A stretch of 64,000 bases of DNA from Zerene cesonia. Its lineage: Eukaryota; Arthropoda; Insecta; Lepidoptera; Pieridae. Shown one piece after another: positions 1 through 15,735 of the stretch. The notes below the pieces were generated by a model. It saw only the letters and a program-made list of their open reading frames with translations. It had not been told where the DNA came from and searched no databases. Location: assembly GCF_012273895.1 (NCBI RefSeq), contig NC_052110.1:3224001-3288000 (forward strand), written 5' to 3'. How positions within the stretch are numbered: the stretch's first letter is position 1; each line of letters opens with the position of its first letter. Made by a program: the position numbers and the translations under genes.

Positions 1-1070
1 TCAGAAGGATGGCGAAAAATATACAGTAACCCAATGAATTCATCTTTACAAAGAGTTCTCTTCAAAGCTATTTCTAGATACTATTATGGCTAATCATGAG
101 ACTGATTCTCATATAAATATTCGATTAAATATGCTAGTTAGGACCAAACTCAACATCTCATTCCATTTGAATTCAACTAAATCGACATAACTTTTGAATG
201 TCATAATAAAAATGTCCCGCTAACCAAGAAGCAAGAAATGGACCATTCGTTTTCTACATACGCTTATTGGATAATGACTCACTATGGGTCATTAGATTGC
301 TTCCAATATGGTTCCTTAAATAGTACCGATATTTACGCCTTCACTCAATGGAAGATACGCACTGTTATTTTAAACGCTGCTCGAATAGTTATCAGCGTCA
401 GAGTTTTGTAGGTACAGCAACTTTATATGAAGTGTGTAGTGCTTAAAGAAATATATTTATTAATTAACTTATTTATTATAATTGTTATTAAATCGGTTTT
501 ACGTGAATAACATTAAATACTATCTATTAATTTGCATATTATATAACCTCACATTATAATTTAGAAATGATGTATGTGACACAAAATTATGTGAAGAATT
601 AAATGACCTTGTATAAAAGTTCTGTTGACTTAAGTATATTTTGCGTTTTACGAGGCTTAGTTTGAAATTATAAGGTAATTTTTTTGGGTATCGACCATAT
701 CTAAAAACGTGATATCCATCGCTGTCAATAGTTTTTGTTTCTAATTCACACACAATATTTTAATGTGTAAACTCTTAGTATAGTGCGTAAAGAAGCGGTT
801 GTGTGGAAGAGATTGCATACCTACTCGTCAGCCCAATTATCGATTGCGATGCGTACGCGCCGCAGTACCGTGGAAGGCCCTGACTTTCATTACACACGTA
901 GGTCGAGGGCTCAATTCTTGATTCGTGTGTTATATTACAATTCTATTGATCTAGCGGATTCTGTTTATAGTTACGGTTGGTGTTGTTTTGATGACCGTGA
1001 CTTTCCCTAGAATTTGCGTTTCAAAACTTTATTCTCAAAAAATTTTGTGTGGTAATAGTTATATTTTATT

Positions 1071-1215
1071 GTCCTCCTGTGACCACGCTCGCTGTAAAGT
1101 ATCCGAAACTTCGGGTTTAATAATATAATGAATAAATCGCGTTTAAAATCCGTTAAAAAGTGTTTAATTTCTAAATGTATAATACTCGCGTAAAATCAAA
1201 CACAAGAAGATACTA
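1071..1215 (+). repeat. 145-bp interspersed repeat, copy 1
   Basis: Core 'TGTGACCACGCTCGCTGTAA' followed by AATAATATAATGAATAAATC and, near the end, ATACTCGCGTAAA. The same unit recurs at 53690-53834 (same orientation) and 54614-54759 (inverted), both in HEATR5 introns. No coding capacity; probably a short non-autonomous mobile element. Exact ends were judged by where similarity between copies stops. Confidence 0.8.
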
Positions 1216-4200
1216 TATTTAAATGCCTAATTTTTAATATATACTTATATCTTTGTAGGTATATTTTCAATTGTCTAACCTTCGTAGACAAATAAAGTTT
1301 GAAAACGCAATACTGCCTTAAATTAAAATATTGAATTGAATTCAATTAAAGTTTGAAAAATGATTGCGTTACACTAAATCTTTCATTATATTCCTCTCAT
1401 AAACTCGCTGAAGAATATGCTCTTTGGAAAATCAGAAAATTTGTAACCTATTTTATTCCATACTCCTTGCTATTTAAAAAAATTCATTCATACTAATTAA
1501 TATTCCTAGTATGTTATTACAGAATCAGGGCTTGCAGGGTGGGCAGTGATAAAACCGTTTGCAGTAGGTACCCACTAGCACTGGCACCATTATTATTAAA
1601 ATACAGACTATATTCGCAACACCTGAAGTAATGGAGATATAATAGCAATATCATAACAACAATTACGTTGCATATAATGCGAGCAAATTAGCGTACACCG
1701 TTGACGTAATTCTATCAACAAAATGTGACGTGCAAACATAAATGTGATCAATGTATGGAGAATAATAAATTATGCATGTAGTATTGTTATTATTTTCCTG
1801 AGAATTGTCATCGTATTTATGTTAATCTTGAAGGCGTCGTCTTGATCCTATTCCGGGAACGTTAATAATGTAATACGTAATTCCTATTATTTATTGTATG
1901 TACCGCATTTATTGTTATTGCTATTTGTGTGTTTATAATAAATGTTTATGAGAGCTAAAATAGTAGTGTAGTTTTGTTTAATATTTGTATGTGATGAACA
2001 TAATAAGTTATGTTTAGGCCAGTTCTTCTTACTATCAGAAACGGTTGAGACAATTTTTTTGTCAGTAAAATTATCAATCTTAACGGCATTGAACTACAAA
2101 ATAGTATATTTATACAATTCAGTGATTACATAGGCTACATTCGTATTATGTAATTATATTCTCTGCGCTGAACGTGATATATCTCAAGCGATACGTAATA
2201 AAGGTCGATACAATAGTCGTTAAATATCTACAATCAGCGTATCGAACGGATACATTCGGCTAAGACTCTTTTCTATGGCGTTATTTATCACCCGTCGGCC
2301 GATGTCCAAATATGTCCCACTTATAAATGGTCGGACGCTATGCCCAAGGCAACAATGGCTAACAAATGTATGGACTTTTCTCTCTGTAAATCCAATGGTA
2401 GGTAAGTTTATAAATAGTATGGTAAAAATTTCACGTTCTAAATAAGATAAATACTACAATACATTTAATGAATTCATGTATAAGAAGGACATTTAGGCCA
2501 GGACTTAATGAAATTGCAATATCCTAAATAAAGCTTTTAGAAGCGATAAGTTGTAAAAATTTAGAAGAAATTAAAAAACATGCTTTAATTGATACCACGC
2601 CAGATAAAGTGGTGTGTAATATCTGTAAGTACTATGAAATGTAATCTTCTCAAATTTCTTACATTCCCGTCTCAAATCTTGGACTAAACCACACTATTTG
2701 AAAAAGATAGCAAAGTACGTACACTAAGGTGAGATTAATACGCATAACCAGCAAGTTTTATTCTTATAAATTTATAGCCAACTCGTATCAAGGTTTTGCA
2801 CTTTTCAGCGAAACAATACAAATCATGCCATGCTCTTGAATCTACCTAAAGTACATTAATGTAACTTACTTATCTCCCGGAACGTACCACGACTTAAAAA
2901 CATCACAGCCCAAGCTCAGGAACAAAGTAATTAAAATAAATAGCGGGCAACAAAGTAGAGGTAATGCAGTTCCCATTGCACTCACTGTCTAAGCTTAATC
3001 GCACCGTTTAGAACACTTACAAATGTCCAAGTGGGGAACATGACATATCAATGTAACTGAACCCTCTCCCATGGTGGTCTAGACGTAGAACGAACGAAAC
3101 TCTAATAAGACAGCCCTTTAGCTCAACTGTCGCAATGGGGACGTTATCTTTGGGTGAGAAATGGCGCCTTTTGTTGGACACTCTGACTGTCCCGTGCTTA
3201 ACATCGGATTTTTGATGTCGTGTATTTTGTTTTGCATTTGCTTTATTTGAATGTTTTGCTAATGACGCGAGCTCGACCCGCTTTCCGCTTGTGCTTTGTA
3301 TATCGCAGTGATACCGTTCCTAATTTCAATTAATAATTATTAGCAGGCTATTTATATTCTCGCAACATGCTATGAAGCTCTTACATTCTAATCGCTATCC
3401 TCAATCACCGTAAATTTGTGAATGCGTTTATGAAAATAGGTGCTATACACTTATTATTTATTGATATATAAAAGTTTATAAAAGCACGATGTTAAGATAT
3501 TTGTGAAATACTCTAATTCTATTCTTAGTTTAAATCAATTAAAAATAACGGTCTAAATATTAAAGGTGAAATGGTGTAGGAAACATTCTTCCGAAAATCG
3601 ACATGTCCTCGAAAAAAAAGTTCGTCTATATGTGATGCCTACCTACCCGCACTCGGTCGCCGTCCCTGCAGTGAATGGTATATGACTTATTATAATGATG
3701 ATAAAGAACATATGAAATTCTTAAAAGTTTCGAAAGTTTCTAAAAAACACCAAATTCATCCTGCTTCCCTGGAATCAAACCAATTTAACTGTTCAAGTCT
3801 ACTCAAAATAAGAATGGGCACGCGACAAAATACAAGCCTACCTACGTAACATCATCGTGACTGACAATCGCTGACGCAGCACTCGACGCCTGACAATATT
3901 ATCTTATATCGTGTCATATCATTCACCGGTTCGACGTTAAAGCGCAATTCCTTTCATAATTATTGCGATGTTCAATGGTTCTCGTATAGTTAAGATATAT
4001 TTTTTGTTGTATATTCATATTCTATGATACATTGAGATGTATGTTGAGCTTTATTCATCAAGCAATGTCTATTCAATATTAAAGGTTATGACGTTGACGA
4101 AAATAGAAATATATATTATGTACAAGCAGTATTTATAATAAGCGATAAAATAGTACAATGTTATCGCGAATTGGTTGGCAACTATAATATGTAGCAAAAA

Positions 4201-7200
4201 AGTTACAAATGCAACGCTTAAATATAATAGTTGAATATTACGATTTAGTATATACCTTTTACGACTTAAGTAAGCAAATTACATTCTTCTTCTCATTTTT
4301 ATTAAACAATATTTCCTTCATCGCATTTTTATCATAACGAATCGTGTAATTCGATAACATATAATCTGCATGATTAATGAACATATGATTTAAGCTATAT
4401 TTATAAATCTTTATTAAAGGCTTAAATAACCGTGGCCTTATTAGCGAGCTATTAAATTATTGCTGACAGATAACAACGTAGAATTTCAATACCAATGTAA
4501 ATCCTTACCTTTAATAAATCAAACATCAATCGCTGTGTAATTTGTGTAGAATTTGATAATTAGTTGCTCTTTCAGATGAGTTATTGGAATTTTGCTATGA
4601 TGTTAGCACGAGGACGTTGGATTTTACTTTAGGAATCTGATATAACGAAACGAGGACGGAATGAGATTTATTATAGAGTTTTAGAATGTATTAATTGCGT
4701 TACTGTATCTTTGCGGTATACTATCACTTACAAAATATCATATACTAGCTTTTTCCCGCCGTTTCGCAACCTTTACATTTGGAATATGTAGTTTATTGTA
4801 TAATATAATTATATTGATGTTATTATACATATAAATCTTCCTCTCGAATCTATCTAGTCCGTTGCGTAGTTTTTAAGATTTAAGCATACATCGGGACATA
4901 GGGACAGAGGAAGCGACTTTGTTTTATACTATGTAGTTATACAGTAAGGGTATGAGAAACAGTTGGGATCCATATTGGCGCATATGACATGTAACTTTAA
5001 ACATTCACAGTACATTTCTTAAAAAAAGTCTCCTTTGTTTCGCCACTGGCATAAATATTTTTAAGTATCTGTACATTGCAATCACTAACAAATGATTGAT
5101 ACCTAACAACATTCTTTAGATGGTAATGAGAGACAAGGTTATTGTCAAATTTAATTGAGCGATTAACAAATTAAAACAACACTTAATTATCAAAACCAGC
5201 AATTAAAGATAACGATCAAGGAAATTAAACATTAAGAACATATTTCTATCACTCGCGAGACAGCACTCCCTTGTGATAAAAATCTTATATCCTTGTTACT
5301 TTCCAAATACACGTCATATATAATGGCTACATGACATGGCTTGTCCCCTTAGGCGCCATACCCAACTTTGAAATGAAAACAGTTCAATTCTATACCCTAT
5401 AGCAGATGGAATAAGAACCATGCACTCACTGCCAAATTATTAATTATGCAAATACAACGTTCCTTCCTCATTTGAATCTGATTGCATTTGTACAAACAAC
5501 AATGATCTCTATTTTTATTACAACAAAGTCCTGCTATTGATTTTTAAATAGAATATAAAGTTGGTCGAATTTGTGCTACTAAATCAAAGAGTAGTCAATT
5601 AAGATAAAGTTCACAACGACAGCTTCAGACAATAGAGTATATGACTAAGGCATTTTGTTTGCTTAACTAAATTACTATATGCGGCTCATTGATATTAGAT
5701 TTCCCTACGTTGATTATGTAAATAAATACGATTAACGTCATATTATTGCAGGAAATACGTAATGAATTCTACATTAAGAATATCATAGCAATTGTCGGGC
5801 TTGCAAGGATTGTGCGGGAATTATCATACAACAGACTATTTGAATGTACTTAACTAATTCTATATTTACTTTGCAAATAGACTGTTTCTATATTATATCT
5901 CATTAATTAGAAAGATAGGACCTACAATAATGCAAAGTGGCATAAAAAATAAAATTTAAATAAAGATTATATGTGGGAAAAGCCCATTGCATGATCGAAA
6001 CTAAAACCCCAAGCGATACAGTTGTGTGTCCGACCGCTTCACTGACAGATGGTCTGACAAAAATAAAAAGCCTTCACACCACCATCAACGATAAAGAAAT
6101 CTCAACCCACGGAATTATCTGTAACGTATAAGGAACAAACAGATTTATTTAGAACTCTCTTGTGTAATGTAAACACTAAATCGGATTAAATTTGATGGAG
6201 TGATTTGTTAAATACAAAACTGATGTATAAATGAATGTACATACATCTGCATGAAATTTTCTCCTTAATAGAAATCAGCTCGTTTATTAATTAAATTTAA
6301 AATTAAACATACGCTTTAAAGAATAATATACTAAGTTTAACATGTACTTGTATTAGAAATGTTATTAATGTACCGTTAAAATTCTAACTTTAACTGCATC
6401 ACTATCTTCATTTTAATAGTCCATAATAACCACATCAACAAAAACATAGACAAATACCACTTTCCCAAGGTACAATGCACTTTAAATCCAACGCTAAAAT
6501 AAATCGCTTAACTATAATTAATTGCAACGTATAAGATTTATTGAAAATATTCTGAGCTAAAGATCTAATTGATAGACCAATTTAACGTAATTAGAAACTT
6601 TAGCTATTAATTTGAACGCTGTTGCGGCGATATTAATACAAGTAAAATTCTTGTTGCTAAATTATGATTTATTGTTGGCGACGCGTTTACGTAAATTACT
6701 CGTTCGATTCCAAGTGGGTTCTTCTTTATTGATGCTTTCTTCCATTCTCATTATAATAAATGGGAATTTGTGAGTGTTTGCATGTTGGTACTCAACATTA
6801 GGAAGTCATTCGAGAAAATTACTCAACGGATCTTTTACGCAATAAAGAATATTGCTCTTTAATCGATATTCAAAAAACAGCAGAGGTTCTTCATAAGCAT
6901 ACGACCTTTTTTGTTCAAAAATTATTGATGAGCACATTTATTAGGATCTTTTAAACGAAAAAATTGTGTATAAAATTTGATCGTTTCATGATTTTATCAA
7001 GATAGAGCATATTAATGATTATAGTAGTACATCGACTATTATGAATCTTCCGTTAATTATATAGCATTGATCTTTCAATTCAATTCAAGTCGAAAACAAT
7101 ATTTTATATTAATATCTAGTACATCTTCGGCCTACATGTAAAGTTAGTTGTGTTAAGTTAGCTAGCTAGTCGTGCTAATGAGTGATTATCCTTCACCCGT

Positions 7201-7263
7201 GATAATCCTTTACTTCAAATTCCCTGAACTGAGACTTTACATATCAACGTTATACCCAATACC

Positions 7264-7446
7264 AGAGCCGGATTTAGAGTTCTGGAAACTCGGGCCAACA
7301 ATTAAGAGGATGCCCCTCGACATCACAGTATTTTCCAAATAAATTGGACAACTTTAGTCGCCCGATTCTACCGTAGCTTTTCTTTTCATAAGTCTATCGT
7401 AAAGGCCCGGGGATAGCCCCGGTCGCCCTTCCCTAAATCCGGCCCT
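7264..7446. mobile_element. Short terminal-inverted-repeat element (MITE-like)
   Basis: The left end AGAGCCGGATTTAG (7264-7277) and the right end CTAAATCCGGCCCT (7433-7446) are inverted copies with one mismatch, 183 bp end to end. The interior has no open frame and holds a GGCCCGGGGATAGCCCC stretch, richer in GC than its surroundings. This is the structure of a non-autonomous DNA transposon. I could not see a clear target-site duplication, so the exact boundary is uncertain. Confidence 0.6.
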
Positions 7447-10400
7447 TAATACATAAATAAGATTGCAACATATTATTTGCAATGCCTTATCGTAGCATCT
7501 TACACGTTTGACGAAACTAGGACGTGAATGCTATAAACTATCGAACAAATAATACAATAGTAATTATATATAATTACATAGTCCGGCTAAAATTGATGTA
7601 AATCATCGATATTAAGCGTTAATATTTTATAAAATACAGCAATAAAGCCTTTCAATTGCATATTGGAACTGCTGACATGCCAGCATTGATATATTATAAC
7701 TTCTGTTCTGGACCTTTGGATAATTTACTCGTATACATATTTAGTAGTTTTTAACACGCCTTCAATGAAGATTAACGTTTAAAATATAAATATCAATTTA
7801 TTTAATTTAGTTTTAAATGCTGTATCGAACGGTATTTATTGTAATTTTTAATGAACGTACCCAAAATCAAATTGAATAAATAATTTTTTACTTAGTAAAT
7901 ATAACTTTGCAAAATGAAAAATGCATTTTATATCGTGAATCATTTATAAATATTTTTATAAATGTACTTTTTCATTTATGTACAGTTGTGTCGCAGAAAT
8001 TTCGTCCGTTCCAAAAATAACTTTAACCTTACGATTCTATAATACTAGATCAAATTAATATAGCCTTTAGAATTGTGAGGCCAGTCAAAGCGCATTTTGT
8101 CACATTGAATGATGTTTGAAATACGTACTATGTTTAACGCCAATTGTTTTTGGGTCACAGATTTATTTGTAGAGATATAAATTTATAGCGTGGCGTTGGT
8201 ACTGCGTGTGTATTTTATCAATAATTGGATCAAATTCCATATTTATGATTAATTGTTTATGGCGCCCGCCCCTTTGTATATTTTAGGACATCAATTATAG
8301 TCGCCATATGCATTTAATGCTATTTATCGGCCTTTTGATCTTTGAAATTGGTAACTTGATAAATTTATGCATTGCAAATCGATTAAATAATAATGCTAAT
8401 AGTTACTTGTTGGTTTTTTTAACTAAATCAATATTTCATAATTTTGGAGTTCTGTATGCTTTAAATTAATTAATGGTTACGCTATAATATTAACGTGACA
8501 ATAAATACCTATCGTTCAAATAATAATAGTCATATGTACTATATACTCATATAATATTATTATTGAATATTTCCATAAATAGAATCAACATTTTTATTAA
8601 ATAGATAGTTACAAAATTTTTTGACGATTAAAAATTCATAGATTTTTAGTTCAGTTGGAATATAAGCTTTCTCTGATATAGAATTCAACGCGCTCGATGT
8701 TAAACAGTAATATAATATTATATAATGAAATATTGTATAATACTAAATAGAATATACAAAAGTTCAACAAATTTTAGCCGTTATGAAAAACATTTTCTGT
8801 ATATTAAATAGGTTTATAAGGTAAGTAAATATTTCGTTTTTTTTTTTTTAATATAAAAAATATAATGAAATTTTAACATGCTCTATTTAGCGAGCCAAGC
8901 CGTAAGCAAATTGCAAACAATTTAGCCTTAGTATGCTGATAATAACTAAAGTATAAAATTAATACAGACGTTAGGCCGCCTTTCTATGACCCCTAGCCTT
9001 GACTCGCCGCGCCCTGTGGCTTGCATTCCGGAGCATACGTCACAGTGTGTATATTATGCAGCTATTGTGTGTTTTGTTGACTTGTTCCGGATTTTGAAGC
9101 ATATTTTCTTCGCATTACGTAATGTTTCTCTGTGTTGTGATTTAAAGTCATTTCTAAAGGGTGATGTACATTTGCGATTGAATTGATGATGTTTTGACGC
9201 AGAAATTTATGTAGAATTAAGGTAGCTATGCATTGGTATTAGCCTAACATTTCGCATCGAGGTACGGCCTAAATAAATCCTATTTAGGACAATTTTACGA
9301 TGGACAGTAAGCAATTGCTAATAATTGATTTATGCTTCGTTTTGCATGTTATATAAATCAGTTTTTAATCAAAGTTCATTAGCAGTTATTTGTTATTTTC
9401 GATCTGGCAAGTTCATGTTGAAATGATTTAGTTTCAATATGGTCCAGTGGTGACCGTAAATGTGTCTGCTGGCGTGTAATTTACACCGATTGCTGCTTGT
9501 TTATTATTGTGCTTATGTTTTAAAATTGATGTATTTGCGTGGGAATTTATTTAACGGCGCGGCTGTAGTCGTTTTTATACTTGACTCGATGTGGCATCGT
9601 AAATGTCCTCTGCACTAATAACCTTACTAGATATTTGTCTGAGTATAGACTTAATTCTAGTCCTATATTTTATATTAATATGTAACAAACTATTTGATCC
9701 GATTGATCTATTTTAATATTAAAGGAATTAACAATTGTCCGTTGTCCATGTGTTGGATATTACAGACTTCACAGATAATATTTGAATGACGTCTCGCGTC
9801 TAAGTCGCATAATAACACGTCCGCACACACCGGCCGCCGTCACGCGACTAATCAATTGGCCGCATGATGTCTTCATCAGCCGCCGGGGGGCGTAACGCCC
9901 TTGCGCTTGCGCCGATATCAAAGACTTGAACTTTCAAGCCTATGTTGTAATACCACTGAAAGTTAAGATTACGGCTGATATACAAAGCGATATATAATAT
10001 GACATAAAATACAACCAGTTTACATCTATTTCTAATTTTGTCATGAACTATTTTAAAAAATAAAAAGTTATTATTAATTAAGATCATCAATTCTTGCTTA
10101 ATTGTAAACGTAAAATTCAAATTATAAATAATTTAAGGGCAACAAACTAGTAGCTGCGTGTCAATAACTAAACAAAGTTCAATAACACAATCAGCCGCAT
10201 TCCTCAAGCATTCACACCGCGGCGGGAGCAAAGTAAAAAAAAATTACAAGCACCTAAACGCGCAATTTATTTAAACCAATTAAAAGTGGGCACTTAAAGG
10301 AATCACAGTGCGGAGAGGCAACAAATCCAACAAATTGAACAGGATCGGCAATTACAGAAGACAATGCGTGCGTGAGAGAGGCGCCGGCGCACGCAGTCGC

Positions 10401-13400
10401 GAATTAGACTCGTTATCTGGGGTGGGGTAATTAGGGGTCGTTCCCACGGACCCGACAGGTGGATTTTACCTAATAAATAATCTGGATAACGGATACGCTG
10501 TGTGTCAAGGGGCTAGTGTCAATCTGTTCTTGGGTCAGAGGCCGCGAACTCAGATACGGTGCACAAGTACTAACTTAATTTCTCTTGTCTTGAGTCACTT
10601 CTCTTAATTTGTCCTGTCTTGAATCGTTCAGACGTTTGTTTGCCAAACATTGAATACAATATTGTGTTTATAAAAAAAGTTAACTATTATCGAACGGTTC
10701 TGAATTCGTGAATATGTCCCAATTTTTAATAATTATAGATTTTGTCCATTTTCCCTTTGCAAAAGACCATTTAACTGTAATACATAGTTGTTTTTTCAAT
10801 TATGCCTTATTTTTCAGAAACATATTATAAAAGTACATAATTTAAATATCAGTATTCACTGAACACTAAATTGCCCACCACAGCCCTAAAATCACTACAC
10901 ACAATGGATAATACAATTTAATAGCAATATTAAGCTTGCTATGGCGATTTCGTTTCTTTTTGTCATGGTTTATTGGTACTCGTGCTAATCCTATAATATT
11001 AAGACCTATTTCCGCGTATTTACCTGCCACTCCGCCACAATTGATTGTTATATCAGGTCCAGCACATTGTTAGCGCTTTAATCGTATTATTGTAATACAA
11101 TACTTCTGTAACCGAAGATTTATATCAACAACATAATCTTATCTCAATACTAATTCCAATTAAACTCCTTTACACCCAAGAATAAATGGCCATATCTTAC
11201 CGATTACTAATCAAAAGTAAATGTAGAAACAGTTAAATCACACGCAATTGAAAACGTTACATTACGATCTTATTCATAAAATAGAGCACGAATAAATTTA
11301 CACTCAGTATAGGCCGGGCTAAGTAAACGCAACTGCCAATTTTCAATTGAAGAAACCGAATGGCAAATCGAGAATTGCATCGAATTGAGTATCGATTCAT
11401 GTGACGTTTTTAATAAGGCCTCTATTAAGTTGACGAACGTGTGAATGAGTTTTATCGCCTTTTGCGTTGCAGAATGAATCGGGGAGCATTGATATGTCCC
11501 TGATGATTTATCTGAACACCGTTAACAGTTGTACCGGGATTTCGACTAAAGCGCAACTAACACTATGTATTTGATGTCGATAACATTCGTTCGGCGGGTT
11601 GGCATTTGAATTTAACGGGTTTGAAAATAATTAAAATATCAGTCGATATTTGTTACGTGAACTTTTCATTACATTAAAATTCTTACTTAAAAAACACGTT
11701 CGTTGCACATATGTATACTTGTACGATTTCATACACAAAAAGTAGAAGAAAAGAGGAAACTTCATAAAATCGTAATGAAAATCTTCAACAAAACTCATTC
11801 CATGACGTTTATCTATTAGCACCCAAGTTATTACAAAACCAACACAACAGACTAATATAAACTAAATAAGGTTTTTATAATCACATGAATCGGTAATAAG
11901 GACGATGCGGGAGTCACATTACCTCATCGTTAATCGGAGAATGGATACAAGTTTCCTCGCTGGGAAGCCATGCGTATAAGGAGCCATCGGTGTACACGTG
12001 GCAGCTTACACGCTACTGTATATTTTGCACCACTAAATGAAAATACATTTTATTTTATAAAATGTATCTCAAATTACGTAACAGGTAAGGTCTCGCTGTT
12101 AGACCTCCAATAACGGCCTGTGGAATTACATACTTAGTTGACACGATAAATGGTTGGATACATTTTTTCACTTGAACATAAAATAAAAACATTCTTTTTT
12201 CTTTCGCTCTCCTTTTAACTGTCTCAATTAGTATATTATTGTAATTTCATTTATTTCGTATATAGTCATTATGATGTGGGAAATATTTATAAAAGCTCGT
12301 AAAAGTTATTTTGAAATGAACTTTTCATTATATTTATAATAGAAATTTTAATTAAACACCACTTGAAAAAATACTTAATTCCTTATTTTTATTGTATTTC
12401 CGCATTGAATTCTGAATACGTCATAGAGCATTTTATTTGATCAATGATTTGCTTAACAATTTAAATGTGACGGTGACTTAAAAGTATTTCTATAAATGAA
12501 TTAGATTTCGCGTAGGAACTCTCATAGGAAACACGGGAGCATTTGTACTCTAACAGGAGGCGTACAAGTTTATATATCCCACGATAATACATTCAAGTAC
12601 GTAAACCCTCGTACGAGGGCCATTGCATTGCAAAACTGTAAGATTAGATACCGTAGGTTTACATAATATAAACATTATTCAGTGTTACGAATTCATTAAG
12701 ATAATTGAGATTATATTATATCGAGGCGCGCCGTTTAACCATTCGGGATTCCGGTTACGGAGGTCAAATGGTACAGAAAAAATTCTGATCTCATTCAGTT
12801 ATTGTTGGTGTGTGCGTGCTTTACAACAGTTTCGTTTATGTTTCCTTAATCTAATCGCTATTAGGGTCTGTAATTACTCTTTGTTTATCTATTACATTTG
12901 TTGCAATTCTAAGCGTACAAAAATAATAAAACTATTCAGTTCCTGGATGGCTAATGTAACACTTAACTATTATTCTGAAATTCAATGACATATTTTTACC
13001 AGAAACGTTATAAATGTGCATGTAATCTTCCGATAAACCTTTTACATAAAAAAATTGTAACACCTGCAACCTGTAATTTCAGATTTGAAATTAAAAATTT
13101 AAACCTGACAATGATTATTAGGTTTAGGTACATTCCTTTACTTATTCCTTGATAAAACATCATATATTGTAGTCAGATATGGGGATAAGTAACGGACTCT
13201 TCCAAAACTGATATTGATGAGAGGCAGCTGATTTCATGAAATAAATAGCGCAGTATTTATAAAGTTAAAGCAAGCTGAGATCCGGTGTACCGATTGGCAA
13301 ACATTCTTGTATCACTTGTAAAATACTTTATTGCTCTACAGTGTATGTACTTCGAATTGGCTTTTATTATATTATATTCACATACGTTGAATTACTAAAG

Positions 13401-14175
13401 CGCTGATAAGTGATAGTAAAGATAGAACTAATGATGCACTTTTAAACGTTATACCACCCTATATGGGTAAATGAAATACTGATTTTTGACAATATTATAT
13501 ATTGACGAAAGAAGAAGATCTTAAGATTTTTCTTATCTGATTATTTAAACGATTTTAAGAGAAAACATACTGCTGTGATTTTCTGAACTTGGACCAATAT
13601 TTTTGTCTTCCACTATACCCGAGAGCGGACCAGGAAAGGTTCATCGTGTGCGAGTGAGACTGGCGTATAGTGTTTAATTCGTTTTTTGAATTTATAGCAG
13701 CGCCTCCCCGTTAGCTTTATCTACATCGGTGCGCTATGGAGCTATCGTGCGCGCGCGCCGCCATCTGCTCGATTTTAGAAGCCTCGGTTTACACGAGTGA
13801 TATCTATTTACTGATGTTTCTGGAGATTTGTTGGTATGTTCTCGAATTACTGTAAAAATAGTTTAGTGTTGTATGTTTAGTGTATACGTCGATATTTTTT
13901 CTGATTTTCGTGAATTATTATGGGTTCTTAAGATATGAAAAAAAATGATTCATCATACATGTATTTTACTGTTTTCTTGAAAATTACACATACACATCTT
14001 TTTGTTTCCAAACATAATCACGCTGCTATATTATATAAATTCCATCCAAAATTCCACGTATCTTAAGCACAACTTTAATCCAATTTTTTTTTCCTCATAA
14101 ATAATCCCGAGTGTGTACCCAATAAAGAGTTAATGATGCACTGATTAACAATATTCGGGGTCGATAGCAGTGAGT

Positions 14176-14194
14176 TACTCGCGGGGGCGGGGCC
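14176..14194 (+). promoter_or_regulatory. GC-box-like patch
   Basis: A GGGGGCGGGGCC core in AT-rich DNA resembles an Sp1/KLF-type binding site. No exon or start site can be tied to it, so a regulatory role is only a suggestion. Confidence 0.2.
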
Positions 14195-15538
14195 CGATGC
14201 TAGATTAGTCGCGGATTTATGCCATACCCGCCGTATTAACTGATAAACTAAATATCCCATTATTATATGCGAAACAAATAATGATCTCTCACAGTTGGTC
14301 TGATTGTGCTTTATTTATAGGCGGCGAGGTATTGGTGAAGATTTATAGAACGGTAATCTGATTTTAAATTACTTAACTGTGGATGTAATAAAGCGTGGAA
14401 TAATTACTACCTCTATGGGTTCTTATTTCAAATTATATTGTAATTTTTTTGGTGCTATAATAGAAGGTGATAAAGACTTTAGTTTCATTTGTATCAAAAA
14501 GAAATTCGTCATCATATCAAACGAGGAAGATTGTTTGAAAACCAAGCATGTAATAAACACTTTCCTATCTGTGTAAACTTCTTGTGCATAGATAGCATAC
14601 GTGAAGGTTCAAGTGTTGAAACCTTCAATAGATTTCAGAATTTTGATTTATTTCTACTGAGAATTGATAATAAGTGCCCCAGCAATACCGTAATTATGTC
14701 GCGTTTGCGTAGATGGCCTATCTATCCTATCACGCATGTCCCCTTTGTTAAAACGGAATAAAGCCAATTTATAAATTCGTCTGCGACACGAGCATCATTA
14801 ATTATGTTGCTGGCTGGGTGGCTGAGAAAAACTTACTTCACTCATTTTGCTATCATTGCAATCGTGCAACCTTCTCCCTCTAACTTACCATCGCATCCAA
14901 ATTCTGTTCTATAACTGCCATCGTTTTTCCAAAGTCATTAACATTAAAATTTTAAACTTAAGTGTTTATAATAGAGTCCAAATTTAATTAAACTGATGCG
15001 TAAATGTTCCTTTTTTCGACGTGGCCACTTATAGGGCGTCCCTTTCGCAGGGTTTGTTCGCAAGCCTCCCTGGCGTTAATGGTGTTATCTCGGCTCTCGA
15101 ACGCAGCACCTCTCGGTATATTTCTTTATCTTGTCTCTGCTGGCGGTTTCCAGTTTGTTTTTTATTCGTTTGCTAATTTCGAAAATGAGGAGGCTCAGAG
15201 ATCACATCGCTAGTGATCGTAGATTTAGGCTGTGGCATTAATAAAATTAACGAATGCCCCTTAAATTAATTGAACGCGCCTCTTGGAACTGTTATCCTGG
15301 ATCTGCATCCATGCTTCGAATAAAAAAATCAAGATATTTAAAAAGTACTTGCAAAACATATTTGGTTAAAATGCATAAAGTACCTTCAAAAGGCATATTG
15401 ACAAAAAGTGCTCTACATACACATCATATTTCATCAAAAATAAGTTGAAATAAACTTATTTTAGAGGTAAAATATACATCATTTAAAAAATAACTTTAAA
15501 CAGAAGAAACATATTCAAATATGTTCTCTCTATATTGT

Positions 15539-15735
15539 ACTAGTTGTTGCCCGTAGCTTTACCGCCAGGACAAATAAAAAACAATCTACTATTTTATCAC
15601 CTTAGGGTTAGAATTCATCAAACCTTTGGATGCATAAAACATAATGGCTACCCGCATGTCAAATTTCAGTCCAACCGATCCAGTAGTTTAGGTTGTGCGT
15701 CAGTCACATTTACGTTTTACATATAAAGATTAAAT
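15539..15735. repeat. Lepidopteran interspersed-repeat remnant
   Basis: Contains the decayed signature of a very common lepidopteran repeat class: 'ACTAGTTGTTGCCCGTAGCT' at the left, then 'CAAATTTCAGTCCAACCGAT' and CCAGTAGTTTAGG near the right end. The open frame over it is fortuitous. Related fragments occur at 37932-38119, 42144-42344 and elsewhere. Confidence 0.6.

Noticed and set aside
12623..12988. 121-codon + strand open frame
   Set aside because: AT-rich, rich in Ile/Cys/Tyr/Phe, no domain or homology that I can recognise, and no promoter or splice context.
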